The notes below the pieces were generated by a model. It ran no database searches. It was not told where the DNA came from and saw nothing but the letters and a program-made list of their open reading frames with translations. 64,000 nucleotides of DNA, from positions 310,001 through 374,000 of the forward strand of contig NZ_CP009889.1 in assembly GCF_000788395.1 (NCBI RefSeq), written 5' to 3'. Position 1 is the stretch's first letter; every line of letters starts with the position of its first letter. The position numbers were made by a program, and so were the translations under genes. Below are positions 16,584 to 24,987 of the stretch, in pieces. Source of the DNA: Pseudoalteromonas piratica (GTDB lineage Bacteria; Pseudomonadota; Gammaproteobacteria; Enterobacterales; Alteromonadaceae).

Positions 16584-19238
16584 TTGAGCACAATGACTGA
16601 GCAGTTTTTGCGTGGTGATTATATGCCCCATGGCCACTGTTATCTTTGGCAACCGCATATTCTATGGACCCATGTTGTTTCCGATTTGCTGATCGCGACG
16701 GCTTATTTTTCAATACCTTTTGCGATTATCCTCTTTATGCGAAAACGCCGCGATATTGGCTATCACAAGGTGTTTTTACTGTTTTCGTTGTTTATCTTGT
16801 TTTGCGGAATTACCCATTTGTTTGGTATTTGGACAATTTGGCAAGGTGTATATGGTTATCATGGCATTGCAAAAGCTTTAACAGCGGGGATATCAATGGC
16901 AACCGCGTTTTATCTTTATAAATTATTGCCTGAACTGTTAAAAGTACCGACCATTTCTCAGTACGAAGGGATTAAGTCAGAGTATGGCAATACTAAACGA
17001 CAAAATAAAATCCTGACACATTTATTACAAGATCATACCCAAACAAAATGGATGTTAGATGCATTACCGCTAAGTTTTATCTTGGCAAATGAACAGGGCG
17101 AAATTGTCTTTACAAACGAACATTTTAAAACTGAGTTTGGTAGTACATGGGATAAGTTAGAGGCACTTCTCACAACCAACAGTCAAGATTTTGAAAAGCT
17201 TATACAGACAAACTCGAGCACCCTAGTGTTAAATCAAACATTGAGTTTTATTGGCCATATCACAACTGAGAAAGAAACTAAGAGTGTTGAAGTCAGCTTA
17301 ACAAAGAAAGAATTTGAAGGTGAGGTTCACCTGTTTGTTACATTAAAAGATTTAAAAGAAGTGGCTTTGTTAAAACAACAACTTGTTGAGTCTAACGCGC
17401 GTTTTGAAAGGGCCATAGGTGCCACTAATGATGGTATTTGGGATTGGAATATCGTCACCGGTGAACAAGTATGGTCGCCAAAGTTTTTTGAGCTTATTGG
17501 CTTGTCCCATAGTGAAGAAGCAAAGTATGAAACTTGGTTTAACCATATTCATCCAACGCATCAGGAAAAAGTACAACAAGCAGTTGATTTGCATCTTAAA
17601 ACAGGTACCCATTATGAAGTGGAATACCTCGGTAAAAATAGCCAAGGCGAGTATGGTTGGTTTTTAACACGCGGCAATTCTATATGTGATGAAAACGGTG
17701 AACCGATCATGATGTCTGGTTCATTACGTTATATTGATGAGCAAAAGAAATCACAAAATTTATTATTAGAGCGCACTCGATTTTTAGAAGCCTTGTATAT
17801 GGGGACGAATCACGGCATTTGGGTAGTGGAATACGTTGACGATGACTTTATTTTTACAACCTATAATAATACGGCGCTCAAATGGACAGGAATTACACAG
17901 CAACAAATCATTAATAAACGACTCTCCGAGTTATCCTTTTTTAGTGATGAAATAAAACAGCATGTTTTTTCACGTTATTTAACCTGTATCACACAAGATA
18001 AGCCACTAGAATACGTTGAATACATTCCATTTGCGGGAGACGCTAAATGGTTTAAAACCTCTCTGTATCCAGTAAAAGGCGATAATGATACGCACTTTTT
18101 AATAGGCAGCGCAGTTGATATTACGACCGAGAAAGAAACGCAGCAGCAACTTGCAAAAAATCATAACTTCCTCGAAAGCTTATTAGATAGCTCTGTCTGC
18201 GGGTTTTATATTTTCAATTTAGAAACACAGCAAAACGAGCGTATTAACCGAACCTATACAGAATTACTGGGGTATGAGCTAGAAGATTTTGCAAATGATG
18301 TTGATCTACTCGAAAAATTCCATCCCGATGATCGGGATAATGTCATTGAGCATATGCAGGTTGTGATGGCGTCCTCAGACAATAGTAAACATTACTTAGA
18401 GTATCGGTTTCGGCATAAAAATGGTCATTGGGTGTGGTGTTATTCGGTTGATTCAGTGTTAGAGCGAGATGAAAGTGGCAATCCAAAACGCATGCTGGGT
18501 ACATTTGTTGATGTTAGTGATAAAAACGAACTATTAAATAAATTAAAATCATCGAATGATTATTTAGAGCAATTTGCGTTTATCGCATCACATGACTTAC
18601 AAGAACCATTACGAAAAATCTCAGCTTTTAGCGAGTCTTTGTACCATCGACTTCATGGACAATTTGACACGGATCCTGATAGTGAATTTGAGTTAGAACG
18701 TCTACAACTTGCAGCTAAACGTTTAAGTAAAATGATTGAAGACTTGCTTAAACTTTCACGTATTAATAGTGATGCATTAAACCTTGATACCGTGGAATTT
18801 GGACAAATTTTAGCGCCAGTAATTGACGGCCTAGAGTTAGCGATAGAAAAGGTTAAAGCATCCGTACATTGCGAAAATGAAGAGCAAATTATTACTGTTG
18901 ATGTTGGACTTTTTTCACAGGTGTTACAGAACCTTATTGGAAATGCAATTAAATTTGCCAAACCCAACACTGCCCCAAAGATACACATTCTTGTTGATCA
19001 GCGCGAGATATCAATCGTCATTAAAATAATTGATAATGGTATTGGCCTTGATCAAAGCCATGCGAAACGTATTTTTGAACCATTTAAACGTTTACACACG
19101 CGAGAAAAATATGAGGGCAGTGGTATTGGTTTAGCCATAGTTGCGCAAATATTGAAAGTCCATAACGCTCACATTTATTGTGAAAGTGTTGAAAATGAAG
19201 GAGCAACCTTTACTATCGAATTACCGAAGGAGCAATAG
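16584..19238 (+). CDS. Ethylene-receptor-like membrane histidine kinase with PAS domains
   Basis: The product has about 884 residues. Three membrane helices at the N-terminus match the ethylene-binding domain of plant ETR1: SDLLIATAYFSIP and FCGITHLFGIW. Counting from the ATG at 16593, Asp31, Tyr38, Ile41, Pro42, Cys71 and His75 sit at a constant offset of 6 from the ETR1 residues; Cys and His bind copper(I). Several PAS/PAC sensor domains follow, then a HisKA domain (FAFIASHDLQEPLRKISAF) and an ATPase domain (LQNLIGNAIKFA, DNGIGL, GSGIGLAI). It is membrane bound and probably phosphorylates the downstream regulators. AAGGATG sits ideally for the TTG at 16584 but far from the ATG, so the TTG is chosen tentatively. 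Confidence 0.85.
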   Translation: MSTMTEQFLRGDYMPHGHCYLWQPHILWTHVVSDLLIATAYFSIPFAIILFMRKRRDIGYHKVFLLFSLFILFCGITHLFGIWTIWQGVYGYHGIAKALTAGISMATAFYLYKLLPELLKVPTISQYEGIKSEYGNTKRQNKILTHLLQDHTQTKWMLDALPLSFILANEQGEIVFTNEHFKTEFGSTWDKLEALLTTNSQDFEKLIQTNSSTLVLNQTLSFIGHITTEKETKSVEVSLTKKEFEGEVHLFVTLKDLKEVALLKQQLVESNARFERAIGATNDGIWDWNIVTGEQVWSPKFFELIGLSHSEEAKYETWFNHIHPTHQEKVQQAVDLHLKTGTHYEVEYLGKNSQGEYGWFLTRGNSICDENGEPIMMSGSLRYIDEQKKSQNLLLERTRFLEALYMGTNHGIWVVEYVDDDFIFTTYNNTALKWTGITQQQIINKRLSELSFFSDEIKQHVFSRYLTCITQDKPLEYVEYIPFAGDAKWFKTSLYPVKGDNDTHFLIGSAVDITTEKETQQQLAKNHNFLESLLDSSVCGFYIFNLETQQNERINRTYTELLGYELEDFANDVDLLEKFHPDDRDNVIEHMQVVMASSDNSKHYLEYRFRHKNGHWVWCYSVDSVLERDESGNPKRMLGTFVDVSDKNELLNKLKSSNDYLEQFAFIASHDLQEPLRKISAFSESLYHRLHGQFDTDPDSEFELERLQLAAKRLSKMIEDLLKLSRINSDALNLDTVEFGQILAPVIDGLELAIEKVKASVHCENEEQIITVDVGLFSQVLQNLIGNAIKFAKPNTAPKIHILVDQREISIVIKIIDNGIGLDQSHAKRIFEPFKRLHTREKYEGSGIGLAIVAQILKVHNAHIYCESVENEGATFTIELPKEQ

Positions 19239-19240
19239 CT

Positions 19241-19639
19241 GTGTTGAATTTAATTTTAATTGATGATGACCCTGATGAAGCCTACATCTTGAAAAAAGCA
19301 TTAAAGCAGGTCGATAAAGACAAAGAATTTACTCACTTTGATGATGGCAATCAGTTTATTGCTTCATTGAATCAGTATCTGGGCTCAAAGAGTTTAATTT
19401 TATTAGACTTAAATATGCCTCAAAGTGCAGGCTTTGATGTACTTCAAAAGATCAAAATGAATAAGCAAGCTGCTAATTTACCTGTGGTAATTTATTCTAA
19501 CTCAAATAGCCCACATGATATCGAAATGTCATACCAAAAAGGGGCGAACTCATACGTGCGAAAGCCACAAGGATTTAATGAAATGGTTGATTTTCTAACT
19601 GCACTGTTAGATTACTGGCAAAGGATCAATAAAACATGA
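19241..19639 (+). CDS. Single-domain response regulator (Rcp1-like)
   Basis: The 132 residues are one receiver domain. It has acidic residues DDD in LILIDDDPDEAYI, the phosphoacceptor in ILLDLNMPQSAGFDVL, the Ser in VVIYSNSNSP and Lys in YVRKPQGF. The long D-P-D-E stretch and SNSNSP loop resemble the Rcp1 regulators that partner phytochrome-like and ethylene-receptor-like kinases. It begins with GTG two bases after the kinase stop, with its GGAG site inside the kinase end, and its stop overlaps the next start by 4 bases. It probably shuttles phosphate from the kinase. Confidence 0.92.
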   Translation: MLNLILIDDDPDEAYILKKALKQVDKDKEFTHFDDGNQFIASLNQYLGSKSLILLDLNMPQSAGFDVLQKIKMNKQAANLPVVIYSNSNSPHDIEMSYQKGANSYVRKPQGFNEMVDFLTALLDYWQRINKT

Positions 19640-20544
19640 GTGAGCAAAAGATGTTTAAATCAAATCACTTGATCTATTTACTCGAAGATGACAGTGATGA
19701 TGCTTATTTGATACGAAATGCATTAAAGAATGACAAGATAATGAGTCATTCTATTATGACTTTTGATTCCTTAGAAAAATTAGTAAAAGCACTGAGTAAC
19801 TTTAAACCAGACCTGATTATAATGGATTTAAACGTTACTGACAGTGATGGCTTTAATACCATGTTGACAGTTAAGCATAGTGCCCAATCGGTGCCGATTG
19901 TCGTGGTGACAGGTATGGCTGATGAAGCGATGGGAGATAGACTCATTCAACTCGGGGCGCAAGATTATGTGCCAAAATCAGAACTTACCTCATCACTTTT
20001 GCAGCGCGTTATTCGGTTTTCAAAAGAACGTCATCATCTGTTGCAAATTTTAGAAAACTCAGCGAATAGAGATGCACTCACCATGCTTTACAGCCGAAAA
20101 GCATTGGATTCTAAACTGGATGAGTTAGTAAAGCATGCTGAACGATACGGTGAAAAGTTTGCTGTATTATTTATTGATTTAGATAACTTTAAACCAATCA
20201 ATGATCAGTTTGGTCATGATGCGGGCGATCAATTATTGCAGCATGTTGCTAATCGCCTGACTTTATTTAGCCGCTCTACCGACTTCGTTGCGCGTTTTGG
20301 TGGTGATGAATTTGTAACCTTATTACCGCATGTTAAAACTAGAGACGACGCAGAACAAGCCAGTAAACAACAGCTTAATGCCATTTGTGATGACTTTTAT
20401 GTGACTGACAGCGATGGTCAAGCTCAACAAGTGCATTTATCAGCAAGTATCGGTTACGCGCTTTATGGGGAAGACGGCGAATGTGGCGTTGAATTGATAA
20501 AGGCTGCGGATGCTGCTATGTATCAAAACAAACAAAACCGCTAA
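19636..20544 (+). CDS. Response regulator with GGDEF diguanylate cyclase domain
   Basis: The 302-residue product joins a receiver domain (residues 1-125; YLLEDDSDDAYL, phosphoacceptor in IIMDLNVTDSDGF, Lys in YVPKSE) to a GGDEF domain (about 140-302). The active-site motif is intact (FVARFGGDEFVTLLPH), as is the metal-binding IDLDNFKPIND. It should make cyclic di-GMP from GTP when phosphorylated. The inhibitory RxxD site normally just before the GGDEF motif is not evident (RSTDFVARFGGDEF does contain R-S-T-D, so it may be present). It is translationally coupled to the previous regulator. Confidence 0.93.
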   Translation: MSEQKMFKSNHLIYLLEDDSDDAYLIRNALKNDKIMSHSIMTFDSLEKLVKALSNFKPDLIIMDLNVTDSDGFNTMLTVKHSAQSVPIVVVTGMADEAMGDRLIQLGAQDYVPKSELTSSLLQRVIRFSKERHHLLQILENSANRDALTMLYSRKALDSKLDELVKHAERYGEKFAVLFIDLDNFKPINDQFGHDAGDQLLQHVANRLTLFSRSTDFVARFGGDEFVTLLPHVKTRDDAEQASKQQLNAICDDFYVTDSDGQAQQVHLSASIGYALYGEDGECGVELIKAADAAMYQNKQNR

Positions 20545-20564
20545 TACTCCTGTGGTAATTAAAA

Positions 20565-20613
20565 TAACCGCCAAGGTGATGCTCTAGCTTTAAAGCGTCA
20601 GTCTTGGCGGTTA
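20565..20613. terminator. Inverted repeat between convergent genes
   Basis: TAACCGCCAAG (20565-20575) pairs perfectly with CTTGGCGGTTA (20603-20613) around 27 bases that include the palindrome GCTTTAAAGC. It lies between the stop codons of convergent genes and probably ends both transcripts, though no T-run follows. Confidence 0.55.
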
Positions 20614-20646
20614 GCTGTAAAATTTCAACAAGTACAGTTAATTTGA

Positions 20647-20841
20647 TTAATCGTAAAAATCGAAGTGGTTATTCGCTAGTTGCCTATTGAGCTTCGCTTC
20701 ATCTTTTAACAATTCAATTCGTTGCCAAGGCGATAAACGTTTTTTGTTTTGCATTGGCGCCGGTTTTCCTGATGTATAGGAAATTTGATATTTCACTTCC
20801 AGCTCATCATCATAATCGAAATCAGCTTCGTCAATATCCAT
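20647..20841 (-). CDS. Small acidic/basic protein, PA3496-like
   Basis: The 64-residue product has an acidic start (MDIDEADFDYDDELEVKY) and a basic helical end (KKRLSPWQRIELLKDEAKL). This is the layout of the PA3496 family of small putative envelope-integrity proteins; the match is by impression. A longer frame reaches to 20979 but would overlap the upstream gene by 46 bases. The ATG at 20841 has a good site (AAAAGGTG, 7-8 bases upstream), so I chose it. It lies downstream of the MaoP-like gene in the same direction. Confidence 0.6.
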   Translation of the reverse strand: MDIDEADFDYDDELEVKYQISYTSGKPAPMQNKKRLSPWQRIELLKDEAKLNRQLANNHFDFYD

Positions 20842-20933
20842 CTTTAAACACCTTTTAAACTCATTACTTGGTATTTTTAATACAACAATTAAGGTTATAA
20901 ACAAACGGCTTTTCAGCCCCTCTTTGGCGACGA

Positions 20934-21212
20934 CTAAAAGCCATTGCTTGCGGTCATCGCGAATAGAAATTTTTGCCACAGTTTTACTGCGTAAAGTGTG
21001 GCTGCTTCTTCACTGTTTAACTCGGCTACAAACATTGCTTCTTCTGCGTTTTCAGGAGAAAGTAAGCCATTTTGCAGTGCGAATAAGGTGTCACCATAGG
21101 TAATTAATACCTCCGATTCGTTACTGGTAAAGTAGCCGCTTCTTGCTATGCCTAGTGGGAAAATATTATTCGCATTAAAAGGTGATTTACCTCTTCGAAT
21201 TGCCGTTTCCAC
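20934..21212 (-). CDS. DUF413 / MaoP-like protein
   Basis: The 92-residue product carries the DUF413 pattern: FPLGIARSGYFTSNESEVL, then YGDTLFALQNGLLSPENAEE and a final LWQKF. The founding member, E. coli MaoP, is needed for organisation of the chromosomal Ori macrodomain together with the site maoS. In E. coli maoP lies beside hdfR. Here too an HdfR-like LysR gene lies nearby and divergent, which supports the assignment, with one small exported-protein gene between. The GTG start overlaps the previous stop by one base (TAGTG). Confidence 0.72.
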   Translation of the reverse strand: METAIRRGKSPFNANNIFPLGIARSGYFTSNESEVLITYGDTLFALQNGLLSPENAEEAMFVAELNSEEAATLYAVKLWQKFLFAMTASNGF

Positions 21213-21472
21213 TAGTCTTCACCTGATTCTACATATGCTATTAATGCTCTGTAGTTAGCGAATGGTGTGAACCCATCACCTTCTAATTCTGTGTTAACAC
21301 AGTTGAGTAAGTTTGTTTCGTGCTCACTATCATTATCAATTAGAATACCCTGACAATACTCTAAATAATTAAGCACTATCGACGGAGGCGCTTTTGCAGC
21401 TTCTTCGGCTTTAACAATCGTAGGACTTGTCATCACAAGTAAACCAAATACGATTATTTTAATAAGTTTCAT
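21212..21472 (-). CDS. Small exported protein of unknown function
   Basis: The 86-residue product has a clear signal peptide (MKLIKIIVFGLLVMTSPTIV, cleavage after VKA). The mature part of about 64 residues has two cysteines (EYCQGIL and LLNCVNTE) that could form a disulfide in the periplasm. No family is recognised. A good ribosome site (AGAGGAC) precedes the ATG. It is the first gene of the short minus-strand operon with the MaoP-like and PA3496-like genes. Confidence 0.7.
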   Translation of the reverse strand: MKLIKIIVFGLLVMTSPTIVKAEEAAKAPPSIVLNYLEYCQGILIDNDSEHETNLLNCVNTELEGDGFTPFANYRALIAYVESGED

Positions 21473-21599
21473 GTCCAGTCCTCTGGGTTAGTTTCTGCGC
21501 TAAATTTAGGGCCTGATTGAGCAAATGAAAAGCAAATAATTATTGTCGATATAACAAAAAATCTTTAGATTAATAGGGCGTATAAAACTAGGTAAAATC

Positions 21600-22427
21600 A
21601 TGGATATTAAGGTTTTTAAAACGTTCATCGCAGTGGCTGAAAATAAACATTTTGGTAAAGCCGCTGAGCAGCTATACATAACGCAGGCAGCCGTGAGCGC
21701 ACGTATTAAGCAACTCGAAGAGTATTACAATACGCCAATGTTTATCCGCGATAAAAACAATCTAACGTTAACCCCCGCAGGATCGGCATTATTGCCCTTC
21801 GCGCATTTAGTAATTGAGCAAATTGACCAATCAAAAACAGTTGTGGGCAGTGCCAGTAAGCAAAAAGAGCTTTTTAATATTGCTGCCACACCGAACGTTT
21901 GGGATGCCTTTTTAAGTGGTCACATGAGTGAGATGAACGCCAGACTCAACTCAGTTGTGGTCGGTACCGAAATATCTGTGCGCGAAGCGATTCAACGTAA
22001 ATTAGATGATAAAAGCTTGAGCATTGCCTTTTTAACGGATCCTATAAAAGACAGTGATTTTACTAATACCTTAATTGGTCATTTTGATATTACCTTGGTT
22101 GGCACTGAAGCTGAATTCAGAGATGATGTGAGCAATTACATTTTTGTTGATTGGGGAATCACATTTGCGAAGGAACATACCTCGCAACATAAAGTGCAAG
22201 CAATGCACCGAACTTCCACCGCGGTAATCGCGTTTGACCTTATGCTGGCTCACAGTGGGTTTGCATACTTGCCGACCCACTTAGTACAAGGGCACATTGA
22301 TGAAGGACGACTTTATAATATTGCCAGTTCGATGCAACTGACACGCCCGGTGTATTTAACCCATAAAAAATCAGCGCCGCAGGCGGCGCTGATAGAAGAG
22401 ATCATAACGTTACTAAGTGTGAAATAA
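21600..22427 (+). CDS. LysR-type regulator, HdfR-like
   Basis: The 275-residue product has the LysR helix-turn-helix at the start (FKTFIAVAENKHFGKAAEQL, then YITQAAVSARIKQLEE) and a ligand-binding domain after residue 90. The order of features and the later GFAYLPTHLVQ and LTRPVYLTHKK resemble HdfR, a repressor of flagellar genes in E. coli. Gene context agrees, because a MaoP-like gene lies divergently upstream as in enterics. The segment coding KSAPQAALIEE contains a perfect GC-rich palindrome that seems to terminate the convergent zntB transcript. Confidence 0.85.
   Translation: MDIKVFKTFIAVAENKHFGKAAEQLYITQAAVSARIKQLEEYYNTPMFIRDKNNLTLTPAGSALLPFAHLVIEQIDQSKTVVGSASKQKELFNIAATPNVWDAFLSGHMSEMNARLNSVVVGTEISVREAIQRKLDDKSLSIAFLTDPIKDSDFTNTLIGHFDITLVGTEAEFRDDVSNYIFVDWGITFAKEHTSQHKVQAMHRTSTAVIAFDLMLAHSGFAYLPTHLVQGHIDEGRLYNIASSMQLTRPVYLTHKKSAPQAALIEEIITLLSVK
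22365..22393 (-). terminator. zntB terminator nested inside the convergent lysR coding end
   Basis: An 11-base perfect inverted repeat (22370-22380 and 22383-22393) is followed on the minus strand by six T residues. This is the classic shape of an intrinsic terminator for zntB, which stops 51 bases away. The hairpin lies within the last codons of the lysR gene on the other strand. Confidence 0.75.
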
Positions 22428-22443
22428 TCAATTAGTTGGCATA

Positions 22444-23391
22444 TCAAAGAAATTTCCAGCGTCGAAATAAAACCAATGCAAAGACACCAATACCTGTGAG
22501 GATCCCACAAAACAGATAAAAGGCATTAGGATTCTCTACCCCTGGCATGCCGCCAATGTTAATGCCAAATAGACCGGTTAAAAAACCAAGCGGTAAGAAA
22601 ATCCCCGCAATGATTGATAATAAATAGGTATTGCGATTCATAATCTCACTGTGTAATTGTGAAATGCGATTATTTATGACATCAATTTGCGCAATATAGA
22701 AATCAATAGTGTCTACAATGCGTGATAAGGTGTCCAACTGATTCGCCAAATCAACCTCATACTCATGAAAAGTCGTCACTTTGTTTTTACACAATGATGC
22801 TAATGCATACACTTGAGGCTTTAAAAAGCGATTTAGACGCAGTAATTTACGATTTTGTACGCTAATTTCGGCAATTTCATTTGAGTTAAAAGAATCATTG
22901 TCTTGGGAATCAATAAATTGCTCTATTGGCTCGATAACTGATTCAATTTTGCTGTTGAGCTGATTCAGTATTTCCAACACGAGGTACTCAAGTGTTTCAG
23001 GGCCTTTACCCGTTTGCATTTGTGTCGAAACTGCTTCTATTGCGCGCAGCCGTTGTAAGCTACAAGTCACAACGCGCTCTGGTGTATATAACAGACGAAC
23101 TGTGAGCATATCATCCGGTTCTTTACCTGGGTTAAGGTTGACACCGCGTAGTATTAAAAAGAAGCGATGCTTATCAATTTGTTGAAAACGTGGTCGGGTA
23201 TCAGTTGCGAGTAATGATTCGATAATTGATTCATCTAAACCAAGTTCTTTAAGCCATTGCTCAAACTCATTAGAGGATCTATCACAGTGTACCCAGTAAT
23301 TTTGGTTTTGTAATTGCTCGCCAGTTTCGACTTTGGAAGGTGCTGAATTTGCGTTGATCTGCCAACCTTCAATAATAAAATTTTGCTTCAT
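22444..23391 (-). CDS. zntB: Zinc transporter ZntB (CorA family)
   Basis: The 315-residue product has the CorA/ZntB plan: a large cytoplasmic funnel domain (residues 1-255), a long stalk helix, and two membrane helices at the end (about 256-278 and 288-308). The selectivity motif reads FGINIGGMPG, the ZntB-type version of the Gly-x-Asn motif (GMN in CorA). N-terminal features (WVHCDRSSNEFEQWL, LLATDTRPRF, FLILRGVNLNPG) match ZntB more than CorA. It works as a pentamer; ZntB was first described as a zinc exporter and later as a proton-coupled importer. It is a single gene. Confidence 0.9.
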   Translation of the reverse strand: MKQNFIIEGWQINANSAPSKVETGEQLQNQNYWVHCDRSSNEFEQWLKELGLDESIIESLLATDTRPRFQQIDKHRFFLILRGVNLNPGKEPDDMLTVRLLYTPERVVTCSLQRLRAIEAVSTQMQTGKGPETLEYLVLEILNQLNSKIESVIEPIEQFIDSQDNDSFNSNEIAEISVQNRKLLRLNRFLKPQVYALASLCKNKVTTFHEYEVDLANQLDTLSRIVDTIDFYIAQIDVINNRISQLHSEIMNRNTYLLSIIAGIFLPLGFLTGLFGINIGGMPGVENPNAFYLFCGILTGIGVFALVLFRRWKFL

Positions 23392-23560
23392 AGTCTGATA
23401 ACCTTTCTAAAAATTGGCTTGTAAGACGCGCTTACTATTGCCCATAGTGATAGCCATTTTTAATCATCGCCAATGTTACTGAGTCACACATGCTCTACTA
23501 AATTAAATTGGCTCAGTGTGTAATGTACATCCTGTTATTACGCCACCGAGCCATTAAAAC

Positions 23561-24436
23561 CTAGGAATTTGACTGCTGATTTACAATGTTCAGCGTGCCA
23601 TCAAGGTGAATATCACGCTGTGGAAAAGCGATAGTGATATCCGCTGCTTTAAAGGCTTCATCTAATTCAAAGCGTATATTACTTGCTACTAATCGTAAGC
23701 CGCCCTCAACCTGCGAATTAATCCAAAAATACACCTCAAATAGCAGAGAGTTGTCGCCAAAATCTTGGAAAAAAACCAGTGGTGCTCTGCCATCTTCATT
23801 GAGGGTTTCTGGCTGCGCATTGGCCACTGCTAACATGATTTCTTTGACCTTTTTACAATCGGTACCATAGGCCACTCCAACAGCAACAGTACCGCGCACC
23901 AATTTGTCTCTAAGCGTCCAGTTAGTCACCGTATTTTCAAGTAATTTACTGTTTGGAATAAGCATGTGAACACCGTCAACGCGACGAATTCGCGTTGAAC
24001 GTGTATTGATCTCTTCAACCACACCTTTTACGCCTTCAACTTCGAGAAAGTCGCCTATACGAATAGGCTTTTCGCCCATTAAAATCCAGCCACTGATAAA
24101 GTTGTTAATAATATTTTGTGCACCGAAACCGAAACCAATCGCGATAGCACCGGATAAAAATGCAAAGGCGGTAATTGGCACGTTGACCATCGACAACGTC
24201 GTCATAAAGATGATAGCTAACGCGATAACATATAAAATTCGCTGTACTAAATGAACAATATTCGGATCTTTGTTCTTTTTAGTTAAACGTTTGCCAATTA
24301 ATTTAATTAAAAAGTGCGAAAACCACACACTGGCAATTATCCAAAGTGGTACAGCTAATACTTCAATTAATGTGATAACACGTTCATTAAATTTAAATAG
24401 TGGGTAATTCAACCAATATTTAAGTTGTTCAAACAT
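23561..24436 (-). CDS. MscS-family small-conductance mechanosensitive channel
   Basis: The 291-residue product has three membrane helices (about 20-45, 65-85 and 90-115), the third with the small-residue packing pattern GAIAIGFGFGAQNIINNFISG. The MscS beta domain (RIGDFLEVEGVKGVVEEINT, RSTRIRRVDGVHMLIPNS) and a C-terminal alpha/beta domain follow. It should open under membrane tension to release osmolytes during osmotic downshock. It is close to minimal MscS length. It lies between the rimK operon and zntB in the same direction, but with gaps of about 110 and 170 bases it is probably its own transcript. Confidence 0.9.
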   Translation of the reverse strand: MFEQLKYWLNYPLFKFNERVITLIEVLAVPLWIIASVWFSHFLIKLIGKRLTKKNKDPNIVHLVQRILYVIALAIIFMTTLSMVNVPITAFAFLSGAIAIGFGFGAQNIINNFISGWILMGEKPIRIGDFLEVEGVKGVVEEINTRSTRIRRVDGVHMLIPNSKLLENTVTNWTLRDKLVRGTVAVGVAYGTDCKKVKEIMLAVANAQPETLNEDGRAPLVFFQDFGDNSLLFEVYFWINSQVEGGLRLVASNIRFELDEAFKAADITIAFPQRDIHLDGTLNIVNQQSNS

Positions 24437-24549
24437 TCACGTTTCCTCTGTTATTCGTTTTTTTTTGAGAATATGGCTGCAAAAATGCGTTGTTTCTACT
24501 CACAATTTTCAGCCATTGACAGCAAAGGGGTTTTACTTATATTTCGACT

Positions 24550-24987
24550 TTAAAGTTCCGTTTGCGACGCAACAAAGCCATTTGCCGGATCGATATAAAA
24601 ATGATCGCCCATTGCTTGTCGTCCTAACAACATAAGATACGTCATATCTGATCGATCTGTTAAAGTGATTTCGATATGCCACTTGTGATTTCCCAAAATA
24701 GCGGGTGTTTTAATGACATAACGTTGTTCACTCATACCATTTGATGATTTCACTTTACGAATGTCATGCAAAATAGCCGTACAGCGCACCGTTTTTTCGA
24801 CATTGTGTATCTCTGGGTGAATGTCAAACGAAACCGCAGGCTTTTTATCAAGCTTTGTGCGCTGAATATTATCCACGTGTAATGATGATGTTTGTGCACC
24901 TGTATCAACACGAACCGTCATTTGCGTAATGCCCAAATCGGGTAGGTCAATGTTTTCTACATGACCGATTATGATTCTCTCACTCAT
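24550..24987 (-). CDS. RimB-like aspartic-protease-fold protein (ATP-dependent zinc protease family)
   Basis: The 145-residue product belongs to the COG4067 / Zn_protease family, with the retropepsin-like core TVRVDTGAQTSSLHV and the second conserved segment LLGRQAMGDHFYIDP. Members accompany rimK; in Pseudomonas a homologue is called RimB. Despite the family name, the DTGA motif points to an aspartic-protease-like fold. Substrate and activity are unproven; trimming of the glutamate tails added by RimK is one suggestion. Its start overlaps the end of the M14 gene by 4 bases, so it is the last gene of the rimK operon. Confidence 0.85.
   Translation of the reverse strand: MSERIIIGHVENIDLPDLGITQMTVRVDTGAQTSSLHVDNIQRTKLDKKPAVSFDIHPEIHNVEKTVRCTAILHDIRKVKSSNGMSEQRYVIKTPAILGNHKWHIEITLTDRSDMTYLMLLGRQAMGDHFYIDPANGFVASQTEL

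Noticed and set aside
20842..20979. N-terminal extension of the PA3496-like protein
   Set aside because: It would overlap the MaoP-like gene by 46 bases and ignore the clear ribosome site before the ATG at 20841.
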